Below are positions 13,101-28,100 of a stretch of 64,000 nucleotides of DNA, piece by piece. This DNA comes from Tubiluchus corallicola (lineage: Eukaryota; Priapulida; Priapulimorpha; Priapulimorphida; Tubiluchidae), in NCBI GenBank assembly GCA_030141605.1, contig JAQGDQ010000246.1, positions 126,001-190,000 on the forward strand, written 5' to 3'. Both the position numbers and the translations under genes were made by a program. Every line of letters begins with the position of its first letter. Within the stretch, counting starts at the first letter, position 1. The notes beneath the pieces are model-generated. The model did not search any database. It was not told the origin of the DNA and saw only the letters and a list, made by a program, of their open reading frames with translations.

Positions 13101-16100
13101 GATACTGAATTTCAGTTAAAATCAAGTGTGCTTTGTTGACTGATTTTTCTCACTAGTACTACCTATATACTAAGCTTGTTATGTATGTCCACTTGGATGC
13201 GTAATACGTTTAGTACCAAATAAAAGACCTTAGCAACCGCTGAGGTCAAAATCAAGTATGTCACAATAACTATTTACTGCTAATACTACTCATGTCTCAA
13301 AGTTGATTTGCTTAGCTTCAGTGACCTCAGATATTTAATGCAAAATGTGTGAACACAGGTGGATACATGCATTTATGCAAAAATGCCTCAATTATATCCC
13401 TGCCACTCAACTTTGGACAGGAGATAATGTAAATGCATCATGGGAGAAATAATGACGGCATATGCTCTGACACACACTCGCATAGTTTCACATTTGTACA
13501 ATAAAGCAGTGCTATGACAAGAGTTATCTAATAAAAATACAAATCAACTTACTTTTCATTTGTGTAATTTTAACAGTTTACATATTCAGTGAAAATGTCA
13601 CTCTTTGCGAACAGTAGCTAAATTTGAATTCATTAAAAACTCAGATTAAGAAAAATTCACCAGCATTTTTTCTAAGGGTACAAGTTATAAAATAACACTA
13701 GCTTTTTACGGTATACGAAGATAACTTAAACCTGACAGAGGGTTTAAACAAGCTCCGTAAATCAGAAATATCAAAATTGCGGCTCGTCAATTTGGAAAAA
13801 GACTTCATTCAAATTTGGCTACGACCCAGAAAATTTATACATTGTTATATAGGCAAATGTATAAAATTCATTAATATATATAAAACAAACTAAGCTATTA
13901 ACTTACTGCACATGTAGCTTCTTCAACAGTGTGTGGACGTGGAGGTGCATCCTGAAAAACTATTGAATTTTTGAGGTTAAGCAACACTGCGCTTTTTACA
14001 AACATTTCGTTTTCTTAGAATGTAATAAAATTTGCCCTTATTTGGCATTGCTGGGTATTTTACAAAACCAACCAACCTTAAAACAATCTTCTGCAGTAAT
14101 TTGCTTTGATAAGTTTCATTGCATTGTAACAAAATTACAAACCTCCACATTGAGCTAGTTTTGGGCACGTAGAAAGACCACAGTCAACATCAACTAGACC
14201 ACATTCTTGGTTGTCGGGACATGGTATACCCTGAAACAGATAACTAACCTTTTAAAAAAAATTTATAACATATGTAGGCTGAACACAATAATTTATAACC
14301 TTAATCAGAAGATTAATATTATTAATAGAATGACCTTAATCAGAAGTTTATTATTAATAATAGAATTAACTCACAAATGATTAAATTTTATTGAAATCAA
14401 GTTTAGAAAAAAAGTATATAAAAAATATATAAATCAAGCTTTTTTTCGACTTCACAAAGATGTATGATTTGGGCCACTAGACCACATAGCCTCGTGTGCA
14501 CAAAATTGAACTTAATGCAATCCTGGCAAGCTTGCCATTAATGTACTCAAGTGTTAGTGTGACTAATGCCAGAATTTTACTAACTAACATAAACTAAGAA
14601 TTTTGTTCAGCAAGTAACACTTTAAATAAGCCATAATGCTTGCTTAAAGTCTAAAAAAGAAACTAGAGATCTAAAAACAGAAATCCTTCATGATACATTA
14701 GCAAGTCAACGCATAGATTTTTGAATTCTAAAATACTACTACAACATGTTAATTTTTGTTTGTTTGTTTAAAAAACTTTGCAAACATCTCTAAAACTGCC
14801 AGGTTTCGAAGATCAAACATTTAAAAAATGAAAAGAGAAAAAAATAAGCGCATATTGTGATCCTAGTGTTGTATCAATTTATCAATTTGTTAATAATTAA
14901 CAATTTACAGAAACCTTTTGTAACAAACTTTCATAAATGTTGTGGTCACTGAGATAACAAATTAAACTGATGTCGCACCTCACAAGGTGATTTTTTACAA
15001 TCACATGTTTGGCAGCCATGGGTGTCCCGTTCATAACCATGTTCACAATGTATTAGGCATGTTGGTACTGGACATTCTGGCGGATAAGTTACTAAAACAA
15101 ACAATATTATAAACATTTTTCTAAATGGTATAAGAATTAAAAAATCTGGCATTTAAAACAAAGACCCCAATACAAGCAAAAAATAAACATCAACAGCAGT
15201 CATGCACGAAAATTAAATGACTATCAATCTGTACATTTATTTTCAAAGCCAACAAAACCATCAATTTGCAAGCAATTACAAACAAAGGAAAATTAAACAA
15301 TTAGACATCACTTATCGTTATATGGTGAATAAATACTTACCATTGTGGTGAATTATTATAGAACTTAATTTTCAAACTAACTAGTAAAAGTAGAATAGAA
15401 GTTGATGATGCAGTTAATAAGGCTGATGATGTCACACTGCTAGAGGATGCGCAAAATTTTTATACATTAATCCACTACTTTTTCAGATCACGTTTTAATT
15501 ACTGGAGAAAAGAGAATGAAATAAAACATGATCTTCATCCTTGAAAATGAAAAACTTTGCTTCACAAGATTTAGTCTAATAAAAGAAAAATAGTTAACGA
15601 AAAAATCAGAAAATGTTTAAAGTAAAATCAAATATTGCATTATATCTTAACTTGCATAACAATCAGATGTTCAGTTATCATCTATGACATTCAGCTAAAA
15701 TGAAAAAACAAATCAATAACTAGTAAAAGTCTTTGACCTCGTCAAAAACTGTGGTACAATTCTGCTTCTGAGACAGGAGATGCTTCAAGTGACAGCTTTT
15801 ATGTTATATTTCTTGGATTTTTTTTGGAAATATTTAACAGTATGTACACAAGTAATGTTGCACTTGATATTAGTAGTGTCAATGAATTTGGAACTTGTTA
15901 CTTTTGGATCAGTGACACGTGGTTCAAGAGACAGTCAAATGGGGTCAACGGACACCATTCAATTTGTCTCGGCATAGTTAAAACTACGTTATGATGCTTC
16001 AAAGTGGAATGCATCAAAAATTTGGTAAAATTTTTTTTTTATGAAAACAAACGCTAAATGTATTGGACTTCAATGTATTCTAGCACCAAATTATCAGGAA

Positions 16101-19100
16101 AATGTCCAAAAAATACTAAAAATCTAATTTTATGACTCCTTACCCACTTTTCTGTCTAGAAACTAGTACTGGAATTGTAAAAAAAACATGTATTTTCTAT
16201 CTCCCATTGTAGCTCGTGGAAGCAGCCACTCTGCTTCAGGTTTTTCTCTGTTGACAAGACCTGATGTCTGTCAGGAAGAGCCATCTACTGGATTTAAATG
16301 TAACATCAATTTGCTCTTGTAAAATCCATAGCAACCACACTTTAGTACAGTGTGTAAGCCTGCACCTCAACTTCAACGTGGATCTCAGCTTAGAAATAAC
16401 ATAGAGCGATGAGATTGTTACCAAAATGATCCTCATGAAATGGAGATTCAGGATATGTGAATAACTAGAAAAACTTAATTGCCCACTTACGGACTATTTT
16501 GCTATGCAAGCCACATATATCATCTTCGTCTTTGTCTTCCCAAGCCACCCAATTTTGGTTTTTCGCCCTTGTCTGGGTAATGATTAACCAACCTGGGAGT
16601 AGCTTATACCATTCAATCTGTTTCATCGTGGCCTTTCATTTGCTGTACTACAGCCTAATGTTGCTTGACACTAGTGTCTCCCCGACACCTCCACCCGATT
16701 TTGGTTTTTGCCACATGCCGCAAAATTTCCCCATTCACGAATGACCCACGTTCAGGAATGGACAAGATTTTGACCCAACCAAAAATTATGGCCTTAGCTC
16801 AGAAACTGCAGGAGGAGATCCAGTGTAAAAAACTTGTAACAATTTTATTGCAAAAGTGTACAATGTTCACAGATTATAAACTTTTATGACACCATTATGA
16901 TACCTCTACAATAGAAAACTTTCAACCTCTCCAAATGCTGTCTCTAGACCAACTGGAACTTGCATGCCTGGGAGAATAAAGCTCTAATCACATGACCAGA
17001 CATACAAGTTCCTATTGGAAGGTACATTAAATTCATGCAAAGGTCACCTATACTCTACATGTTAAACCAAAATCAAATCTACATGGCTTCTTTCATAGCA
17101 GAATAAAGCTTATAGTCGATTACATTAAGTTCACTAGTTGCTTCTCTTCCAAACTTTTTCTAATTTTCAGTAGTCATGGAAACGAGGAGATGAGGAGGCA
17201 TATTGAGGCTGCAGCTAAAAAACATTTGTAGAAAACTGACAATTAAATAGATTACATAATACCACAATCGCGTACAATAAGCGACATCCAGTCTAGCAAG
17301 AAAGGAAGAAACTCTGTCCGCTCCGCGACCTTTGATCTAGGCATGATGTGTGATGAATTATACATAAACATAAATAACCTTCCTCCCTGAGGAGTGTGCT
17401 GTGTGAGTTTCCTGTCCCAGTCCTGTGCGTGTGCAAATTATTAAAGAAACAAAAAGGCACAAATAAATAAATAACAATAAAAACTAATTGACAATGTTTC
17501 TGGCATGGTCAGAAACTGAAGATTTTGCCAACAATAGTTGTAAAATTCAGGCTTAAACATGAAGAGACGACAGCCTTTCTTTGAAAGTGCTTACTTTCTT
17601 TTATTGAATTGCTTGAAGTACATTTCACAATGAAACCTCAGCATTTAACTGTTCGGCCCATCATCCACGGGTCATAGGTCAACAATCTTGGCATAACTTA
17701 TATCATTCAGCTTGTCTCATTAAAGCCTTTCATTTGATAAACAACAACCTACTTTTGGTAGACCCAGGAAGGCATTTGTCTCCTCGATCCCTATTTTGCT
17801 CCTCATTGGGTCACAGATTAACGATATACACAGTAGCCTATACCATTTGATTCGCCTCATGAAGACCTTTCATTTGATATGCTACATGGTACTATTCGTA
17901 GACAATCGATGTATTTCTGGTCCCAACCTCCATTTTTCGCTTTTTGCCCCCTAGGGGAGTCGCGGATTAGCCATTTTCGTTGCAACCTATGCTATTCGAT
18001 CTGCCTCACTGAGACCTTTCATTTGATAGATGCGGGAAGGCTTTTGTCTCCTCGACCCCTGTATTGCCCCTAACTGGGTCACAGATTAATGATTATACTG
18101 TAACCTTTGCCATTCGACTCTCCTCATCGAGATCTTTCATTTGATATGCTACATGGTACTATTCTAAGACATTTGATGCATTTCTGTTCCCAACCCCCAT
18201 TTTTTGGTTTTTGCCTCCTAGCGGAAAATTTTCCCCCTCCAAATCACCCATATTTTACCACATCCAACAACTGGGCCCCACCTAACCACATACCAAATAT
18301 TGTCGCCCTAGCTCAAAAACTAAAGGCAAGAATGACCAACCCCCATTACCCTTCCCCCCTTGGCCAGTGGTCAGCGGTTGCTAAACAACTGTACATCCTT
18401 GCCCAAGGCTACCAACCCTGTGAGTTTGGTGACACTGGCTTGCAAGGCTTATGAGTTATTAAGAGTTGAAGTGGCGGAGAATAAATAAATGTATGAGAAA
18501 CAGTAAGTGAGAAATCACGTTTTGGCATAAATGTTCAGTTTTCAAAATGTTTTGCAATCAAAAGTTGCCAAGTAAAAAAAGGAATTATGATGCTTACCAG
18601 TACAATCGGGTGGCTGTTCTGCTGGAGATCTTCGAGTACCAGGTAATTCCTGTCCGTCTTCTCCAACGCACCACTTATAGCCTGAAGAGGCGTGTATCTG
18701 CAATGGTTCATAGTCACCATTGGGTCGACACTGAGGCTTATAATACCCAAAGATTGGAGGATTTAAGCTCAGAAACAGATCCAAATTGGTATTTTCTATC
18801 TCGCATGCTATAAAAAACAAATAACGTCTTTCATATTAAGCAAGCAACAGGATATCAGATAGATAAAATTACTTATTAAACTAATTACTGACAACTCATA
18901 ACTAGAATATTGGACTAATTTTATAAAAATCACATTATCAGTTTGGTAAAGTACGAAAGTTAGAAAGCAACTTTTAATTTGTTATTGCTCTATCTTGTAG
19001 TCTAGCAGTGCATTCAGAGAAGTGAGTTTTGTGTTATGAATTTTCTCTCAAACTCACAAGTGTGAACTGCTTTGCAAATTAAATGTCGACATTTACAAAC

Positions 19101-22100
19101 TCTCTGACATATTATTCAGACACTCAAAGTATCACGTTACAGAAGTGTTCAAATGCATTCAAAAATCATGTCCATTATATAGCAAAAATTCAAAGTATTT
19201 TATAAAGAACACACCTTTGAGTTTAGTGCACTTGGCAAGTTTTGGGCAGAAATCACTTCCACAGTCGACTTCTGTCAAAATGCAACCCTCTCCTGCAGGA
19301 CACGTTACACCCTAATAAAAAACAGACATTTTCATTTCATAAATGACAAGATCTTTACAATCTTAAGCTTGCTTTGACTGCAGCTAGCATTATCTTTAAT
19401 AAGCTTTATCATTATCAAAAAGAAAATTATAATTTTGCAGTTTATACTTAAAAAGTGTCATAATGAATAAAATAAAACATACGTCGCACGGTCCCCTTTC
19501 ACATGTACAAGATGGGCATCCATTTTCGATTTTATTTCCATGTGGGCAAGCATTTACACAACCAACTGGTGAACAGTTGGCAGCACGGGTTTCTAGAATA
19601 CACAGCAGTAGCTTTAGTTAGACGGTACACTAACAAGTAATGATACTATTAACAAATAATTATACAAGAAATGTTTGGCTCTTGGTATATCCTTTATGGT
19701 TATATGGTTAAAGTTTTAGAATGCTTCGTAGGTCCATAGCAAATTCGATACGATAACGATAAAAGCAAATTTTGCATTGATACGATAATCCATAATTATT
19801 GATATGTATCGTTATTGTTAACATTCTGATTTCAAAGAAAATGCAATCATATACTATTGCAAAAGCTAATTTGACACTAGCTATAAACCCTCAGATAAGT
19901 GAATAAGAGTTCATGGACACTGCCTTAGGGTGATCTATAACAGGAACAGTTAAAACTCTGCTAAGTCGTCTGGTTGGGAGCCAGCATGAACCTGCTTATG
20001 TACATTGAATATATTATGCAGGTAAAACAATAGTATATTATCTAAATACACAATCAGTCAAGATTGGTAGAATAATTGGTCTTTGGATAGAGTAAATTCA
20101 GTTCTATTTCTGGTGAAATCTCTAGAGACTAATACTACAAGGTTAAATTGTAGTAACAATCCAACAGTAATAATTGGAAGACACTGGTATAAATTGTGAC
20201 TCTTCACTTTCACAGGCCATTCAATTTTAGTTATAAAATGTGAAAGACATTCAATTTGACAAAAGGAAGCACCTACATAAGACTTAGGTGAGAATGATGT
20301 GTTTAGTCCTGTATAAATCAGAGTATTTCGTTTTCTATCATATCCTGCTAGTGCCATCTGGCACCACACTTTTCCACAAGACACACAAACTGGGCATTTT
20401 GAGATTTTCAATTGGTCATGGATTACTCATATCAAAAAGTAATGCCAGTTTTTTGCTCCAGAGCACATCAAATTGTGGGTGGCAGAATTCAGGGCTCCAA
20501 GGGAGGGCATGGCTGAACCAACTAAATCTGTCATTACAATATCTAGTTTTTTCCAAAAATGAAATAACAAAATTGTCATTTGCTTACAAACCAAAAATTG
20601 CAATGAAATATATATAAAACAATTTATATGTTATGTTATCAAAGGAATAAACAATTTAGTTACAAGATGTCATATCTGACACACTGATAAAAGATCTACT
20701 TAATGTGTGCAAGAATAATGTGTGCGTCGTCGACCTGTAATGTGCCATGAGTAGTTTGCAACCTGTAATGTTCATCATAATAATAAAGCTTATTTAAATC
20801 TATTTGTGGATCTGTTTGCCTTACTATCAGCGGGATAACAAGAGACAAGAGACAAGAGAACAAAAGTTCTGCAGATAACATACCATCGTCACAGTTTGGT
20901 CTGCCCCTGCCTCTTGTGCCCCATTTCTCTCTGCCATTTTTATCCACACACCAGGAGTAGCCGGTACTTGGATGAAACTGTATTTCCTCAAACTCACCAC
21001 TAGTGGTACACTGAGGTCGGTAATGTCCTACAAGGCGCCTACCAGAAGTAAGCAGGTCGCTGTTCTGCTGCTGAATTTGACATGCTACAAACAATATAAT
21101 AAATGTAATACAATAAAGCCACTTAGTAGTTCCCCTATTAAGCATCTCTCAATCACAGCACGAGTGTTATGTATAAGCATTTGTTACCTGTTGGCAGTTG
21201 GCATTGTGCAAGTTGTGGACAGAATTCATCATCACAGTCAATTTCCACTGTTACGCACTGTAATGAATCTGGACACCGTATTTCCTGTTTGAAAAACAAA
21301 AGAAATACAAGTTAAAAACATGAAGTACTCTTGAACAAAAAACAAGAAATCAGTTGGCAATTGACGAAAATAGAGATACATATTGAAAATGCTCTTGGGT
21401 TTACCTATGATAGCTTAAATGTATTATATATGTACTTGTTCAGGAAGCTTTCGGATTTTGAACTTTTTTTCAGAGCATCAAAATTTTAAAATGAAATTAG
21501 AGTAGCAAAACCAAAATGCAAAAAAGAGAAGATTGGAGAACCAAAACCGAGAACTTTTTAATGAATGATAATAATGAAGCATGCACAAAAACCCACTGTT
21601 TTGAGCCATGGTCAACAACTACTGAAAAACCGACAGTCGTTTTTTCAGTAGTTGTTGACCATGGCTCAAAACGACAGGCGTTAAAAGTCTATTAATAATG
21701 CAAGCCACTTGACATTAATTTGCTTATACCTCACATGGAGAAGGTTTGCATTCACACGTTGGACAGCCGGTTTCAGTGTCAGTTTCATACCCATGGTCAC
21801 ATTCTTCTGGGCATTCCTCGGCATCAAATTCACATTCTAACACGGCTATTAAAAAAGAAAACCCCTAAACTTTATCTAATATTACCCAAATTTCATTTAC
21901 AATTAATTTCAATACTACATGGTAGTAGTCTGTGATTACCATTGCTTGGCAGTGAGTGGTACTTTAAAGCACTAAGTACAAAAACTTCCCTTCCATTTAA
22001 ACAATTAGAACCACATTAACGAATGGCATTGCTTGTGTAGAGCTACTGATAAGTTATAAAAGGTTAATTACTTGATATATTGCTACTTTTATGTTAACTT

Positions 22101-25100
22101 GGTAAAGCAGTTGAACATGTATGTGTGAAAATTAGCCAGATTCCATCATCAGACTTCAATGTAACTAGTCTTATTGTAAATTGTTCTATTTTCTAAAGTT
22201 AGTAATTGATATTTCACAATGTCACTAAATTAATTTTTTGGGAATAACAAATAGTGATATCACAAAAAGTTGGGCCATTCCACCTGACAGATCATGAAGT
22301 TGTTCTAGGACGTCTGCACAAAACACTATAAATCTTTATGTCGTGAACTTGTGCAATATCCAAAATGTTTCATCTTAAGGTCCCAAAAACGTAATTGGGT
22401 CGATTCACATTTACAAGTGCAAAGCCCCAATGATGAACGTACACTATGCCGTGATTCATTTTTTGAAAGTAAAAACACAAACCTGTATCACAATCGTCTG
22501 CACTGGCAAAGCCGGGTGGTTTTCTTGTACCCGGAATTTCATAACCTTGCTCATTCACACACCAGGAGTACCCAGTACTGCCGTGAAACTGAGTTTTTTG
22601 ATATTCACCGGTAGGTAGACACTGAGGTGAGTAGAAGCCTGTAAAACCTGGTCCATACACAGATATCCGCAGGTCAACATTTGCTCTATGAATCTGGCAA
22701 ACTAAAACAAAAAAATCAAGTCAATGCACTCAAGAAACTGAGAAAAAAGACAACCAGACGGTCAGTGACGGTGTCTCATGAAGACAAATTTGCACCCAGG
22801 TGGGCCAAAATTTTGCCATTGTCGAAAACTCTAGCATTACAATGTTTTTCTGTACGGTGCATCTGTTTGGCCTCGAAATTGTCAAAGAATATGTGTTTTA
22901 TCTGTTTTGGAAGAAATGGTCATTTTTACACCCTAGCTACCGCCAAATTAAGACCTTGTACACCATAGCAACCCCGGACTTTTGAAAGGTAATATAATAT
23001 ACTGTCCAAAATTGCTATAAAGACATTTTGTTTGATGCATACATCATGTAGTTTTTAGCAAAATGTGCAAAACCCCCACAATAACTTGAACATTCATGGT
23101 CCTCTGGGTCATGACCTTTCAACCCTAGGTCATTCACTTTGACACATGACATGCATCTTATGCCAAGGTTGCTACACACCAAAAGTCAACGACCTGAGAC
23201 AAAAGATTTTGGCTATGTATAGAAATTAAGTCAACTGTGGACGACGCTCGACGCCCGATAGACACCACATGACGGCAATAGGCCCCCTTACTGACGGGAC
23301 CTAAAAATTGCTAAGCACGACAAAATTAAATGTCTGGACAGGTACATTTATTCTTGCAACAAAGATGTATGGCTAGTACATGGCACTAGGAAACAAGTAA
23401 CAATATTAAAGGGGGAAATAATTTCATTAGGAAAGTTAAAGCCATAAAACAAAATTTTATTACTGTTTAAAACGTAGAGAGTTGCTCTAGTTATACAGGA
23501 TAGTGATCTGCTGTAGCACTAAATGATCCATGAAACTGACAGACCTAATCGAAAATGTCTCCGTGGCTATCGAACGATTAAATTGTCCTTAGCTGAAGCT
23601 CATATAATTGCAAAAAACAGTAACATTTACAATAGAACATTTATGAACAATATAAAATTGCTATTTTCTACGTATAGTTCTACTCATTGAAAATCAGGTA
23701 TAAAACACTCAACAGCAGAGTGCACCACTTTAACGATGGTCGTGCTGCATTCAGTTGCAAAGCCTGTTACTAATTGAATGGTTACAGTGGACTGGAATCT
23801 AGCTAATTACCAAAGGCAACCTCCCAAAAGGTGACACAGAATCAGTACGTGTCTTAGTTACTTACAGATCTATAAATACCCCCTCAGTGAGACAAATTCG
23901 GTATGGTGGAGGTAAAGTACAGGCAAGAATCACGAGTGACTGTTTTGTTTCAATGAATCAATCATTTTGAGTTTTATTTCCTGTCAAAAACTAGCTGAAA
24001 GACACTGTTCAAGTGAAAGGGACAATGTGAGCCCTATTTTGTGACGACATTTACATCCATTAGTATGTTAGTACATTTCTTGGTTCCATGAACAACTACA
24101 AATGTTTTAATCTTTATCTTAATATTTTTTATCTTTTGCTTTCCTACATTTTCAAAGCTAGCAGAAAGCAGAAACCAAATGTGCTTTGTGGGCTTTCAGA
24201 GTATACACGTTCATGGGGTAGGCACATCTGTGGCACATGAATATTAGGGATGTTCGAGGTCGGGATTTTTCAAGGTTGGGGATCAAGTGCTCGGGAATGG
24301 ACATCGGGTCGGACCAAAAATTCAGGACCGAGGTTCCCGATCCCAAATCTTTATACATAATTATCAATAAATGGAAATAAGAAATTTACACGAAATTAGT
24401 CCACTCAGCCTTTAATGACAAGTGCGTAGTATCCTGGGCAAAAAAGTAGTCTAGAATGCCAGCAGACTCCACCCACACACACTGCCTGGCAGGGTGCCGG
24501 GTACAAATGCATTAATTAACCTGTAATTCTTCGAATGATAAAACAGTTGCTTGTTAGTGTCGAATAGTAGCAATTTATTTATTATTTATTTGGTACTTAT
24601 GCAAATACAACAAAGTAAAAACCATGACATCATCCAAAACACATGTTTACGGTGAAGACAGACAAGACGGGGCAAAAGTGTGTTCCCTCATTTCGGACTG
24701 ATGTTCGGAAACAGGGTTCGGATTTTAAGAAAAGTTCGGGATTATGGCAACCTCGATCCCAGACACCACTAATGAATATATCCACGGACATGGATGCGAA
24801 ATTTCATATCCACACCAACCTTGGTATGTGGCGCTCTCAAAATCTGTGAAAGGATTTTACCTGTTAATTTAGGCACGGTACACACTGAACCACATTCGGC
24901 AAATCCACAACATTTTGCTGCTCCTTGACAGTCGCGGTCAAGTGAACAAGACTTAGTTGGACATTCATCCGCATCAAAATAACCAGCGTCTGGACAGGTG
25001 CCTTTTTTACTTCCTACAATATAACAGCAAATATTAATATTTGCGCACCTTGGCGTGCAAATAACCATGTAAAGCGATATTATTTTTTACGAACTAAAAT

Positions 25101-28100
25101 TAATGAAAACACACAAGTACTAGTACAAGAAATTCACATGCGAAAAACTAGTGTAATAACATTTGTAGACAGACGAAACCACTGAAGCAAATTATGTTTT
25201 CACGATTATCGTACATATTTTTACTTAGTACAACAACAGTATAAATTGCATAATTACTATATCAGCAGTATTACAGCCAAGAAGAAATATGTATTTAAGT
25301 AGCGAAAGTTATATGTACTGTACTGTATAATGATAAGTTAACTTAAATACATAAATAAGCGCAGTTTCTAGCTCCAAAAAACTGAGCCTGTCTTGACAAC
25401 AAATTGATACACTTCAACTTAGGAAACAAAGTCACGATAATTACTCGCACGGTATCCTCGTTATGTTGAATGGCTAAAACCCAAGTTGCACAAAAATGAT
25501 GCATTAAGTATATTATTGGCTACTATAACATATTAGCACTGCATATTATATTATATAGTAAATACATAATATTTTATATAAAACAAGAAATAATCAAGTA
25601 ACTACGCAGTAATATAACTTTTAGCCCTTTTAACAACGCCCACAAATGAATAGTTTTATTGTAAATAAATTTTGTAGTCTGTTTTTAATTTTTTATGGGT
25701 GCCATGTAATCCCGAATGCATGTGCGAATAAAGATGATACATATATAATAGGGCGTGTATGTATTAAAATGTGGCTAAAATATTACTAGAGACGTGACGA
25801 TATTTGTGATTTGAAGAAATAGCATAAAATTTTTAGTAGCTCTTCTTAACTACTTTAAATCGCTTACTCCGTCTTCTTTCTTCTTAACTGATCACCTCAA
25901 AGCCGGCCGGCAGCAAGGAAAGTGAAACTGCTTTGTAAAAACGAGGTCAAGGCAAATGTACACGCGAGGGATATGCATCAATCCCCCGCTTGACAAGATG
26001 AAACTGATATTTCATTCCGGGATGAATATGTGAATGTTCTGTATAAAATAGTTCCGTTCCCAACTCCAGAATGTATCTGACCGATATAATGTAATTAAAC
26101 ATACATATATCATTTTGCTGATGTTATGAAATGTTCATAAAATCTGTTCGAATTCTTGTCTACAGCCTAGAAAAATAAGTGCCTAGATACTTCCAACAAC
26201 TTATTTCTCACTATACCAGCTGCTACAAACCTCCGCCCAGAAGCAAATAACACTACCTGGAAGGCGTACCATCCTGTAACAGGATACACAGAAGAAAATG
26301 GGACAGCAACTGGCGTAAACAGATCGTAAGAAAAAGAAAGAAAGCTCAGAAGCGGCATTTAACTTCGTGAAAAACTTGGCCTTGAGTTAGCTTATATTTG
26401 CCAGACTTCCAAGAAAAGTTATTACAGAGTCAACATGAACACTGACTGTACGCATTAAATAATTAATACAAGTTTGGGATTCAGGTTTACCGCAGTTCAC
26501 GTTTAAAAGACACTTAGAAAGAGTCCTGTCTTGCGCTGGATGGAAAAAATAATATATGCCATCTGATTAGATGACCACTGCAACTTGCACTATGTCAAAA
26601 AAGCCAACGTAAAATTAACCAAGAGGCCTCTATACCAAGGCGACAAAAATAATATTGCCAGATAATGTCTGAAATTTGTGAGTGAGAGCTATAACTAGTA
26701 AAAACAACTAGCTACACCCCATGTGCTGACCTTATACACACAAGATACTGATTTCCTAGATATTATCCATGGTAGTGGGCGAGTTGACCTTGTACACAGA
26801 TTACTGAGGCTCAAGTGTCATTAATGTTTGCGAAACGGGCAACTCGCCTCACAATCCATCACAAAAGTTAGCTTTAAATTCCCAAACTAAACGCTAAGCT
26901 GCTCGTCCTCTTGTAACTTGACCTCCACTATTCAGTGACAAACAGGTTAACTTCTTAATTACGCCTAAATTGCCGTTACACCCGTCACTACGAACTAGGA
27001 TCACAATTCGTTACACATGCAAACCATTTACTACCTTACGTCACAGCAAACTAATTTTTCTTGATTAAATTTAACTATATTCATTTGCTTCGACAATTAT
27101 AACAAAAACAACGCTTTTTGGCTGTTAAAAACTAGTAGCGGCAGCAGTAGTGAAAGTAAAAAAACTGCCATGAAAGACAACAATTCTCAGTGTAGTTATT
27201 CTAAAATAAAACATTGCTGAAGACAAATGCATCCAGTGATTCTGCTTCTATGACAGGAGCTGCTTAAGTAACAGCTTTCGTTTAAAAATGTATTTCAATA
27301 TTTATAACTATATGTACATAAGTAATGCTGTGCTCCACAGTAATGATTTCAATGAAATTTGAACTTGTCACTTTTTCACTAGTGATCCGTAGGACAATGC
27401 TCCTAAGGTATAATATTGCCTCCATTGAAGTCACCATGTTTGATTACCCAGTATTTTAAGGGTAACTTCGTTTAAGGGTCAACCAGTCTTGGGTCAACGT
27501 AAATTACTTAATCTAACTAGCTGGAGTGCTAATGTATAGTAAATAAATAAATTAATAAGCCACGCTTGTTGCAGTAAAACCTTCTGTATTTGTTTATTTT
27601 ATCAATATTTCAACAATACGTCCTTTCATGTCAAATGCCACGTGGCAGTCGCAATACAACCTACTGCTGCCGGATACTTTGTCACCCCTAACCCCAATTT
27701 TGGTTGTTTTTGTGCCTAGTGGGGTCAGGTGTCAACCAATCTGGGCATAACTCGTCTCATCAGGCCATCTCATAAATAAAAAATAAATATAAATAAAAAA
27801 TAAAAATAATATAAAGTATTATATTAAATTAAAGCATTACCATTTGCTATTGCGGAATCTCAGTTTGACATTAACGTGTCAACATTAAATATTTCGGCAT
27901 CCATATTTATAACAGTTGGGTCATTATAAAGACGTTGGCTTTTATCCATATAAACTTATCAGAATTCAGCACATAATAATATACATATCCTGCATACAGT
28001 GCTAGAACACAGTGACGGCTAGATAACTAAAAATGCAGCCTGTACAAAAAATGTAGTTACCTAAACAAACATTAGCTGAAATAGAATAGCACATATAAGT

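Noticed and set aside
24246-24760. GGGATGTTCGAGG / CCTCGATCCC as ends of a DNA element
   Set aside because: Matches are short, offset and without a target duplication.
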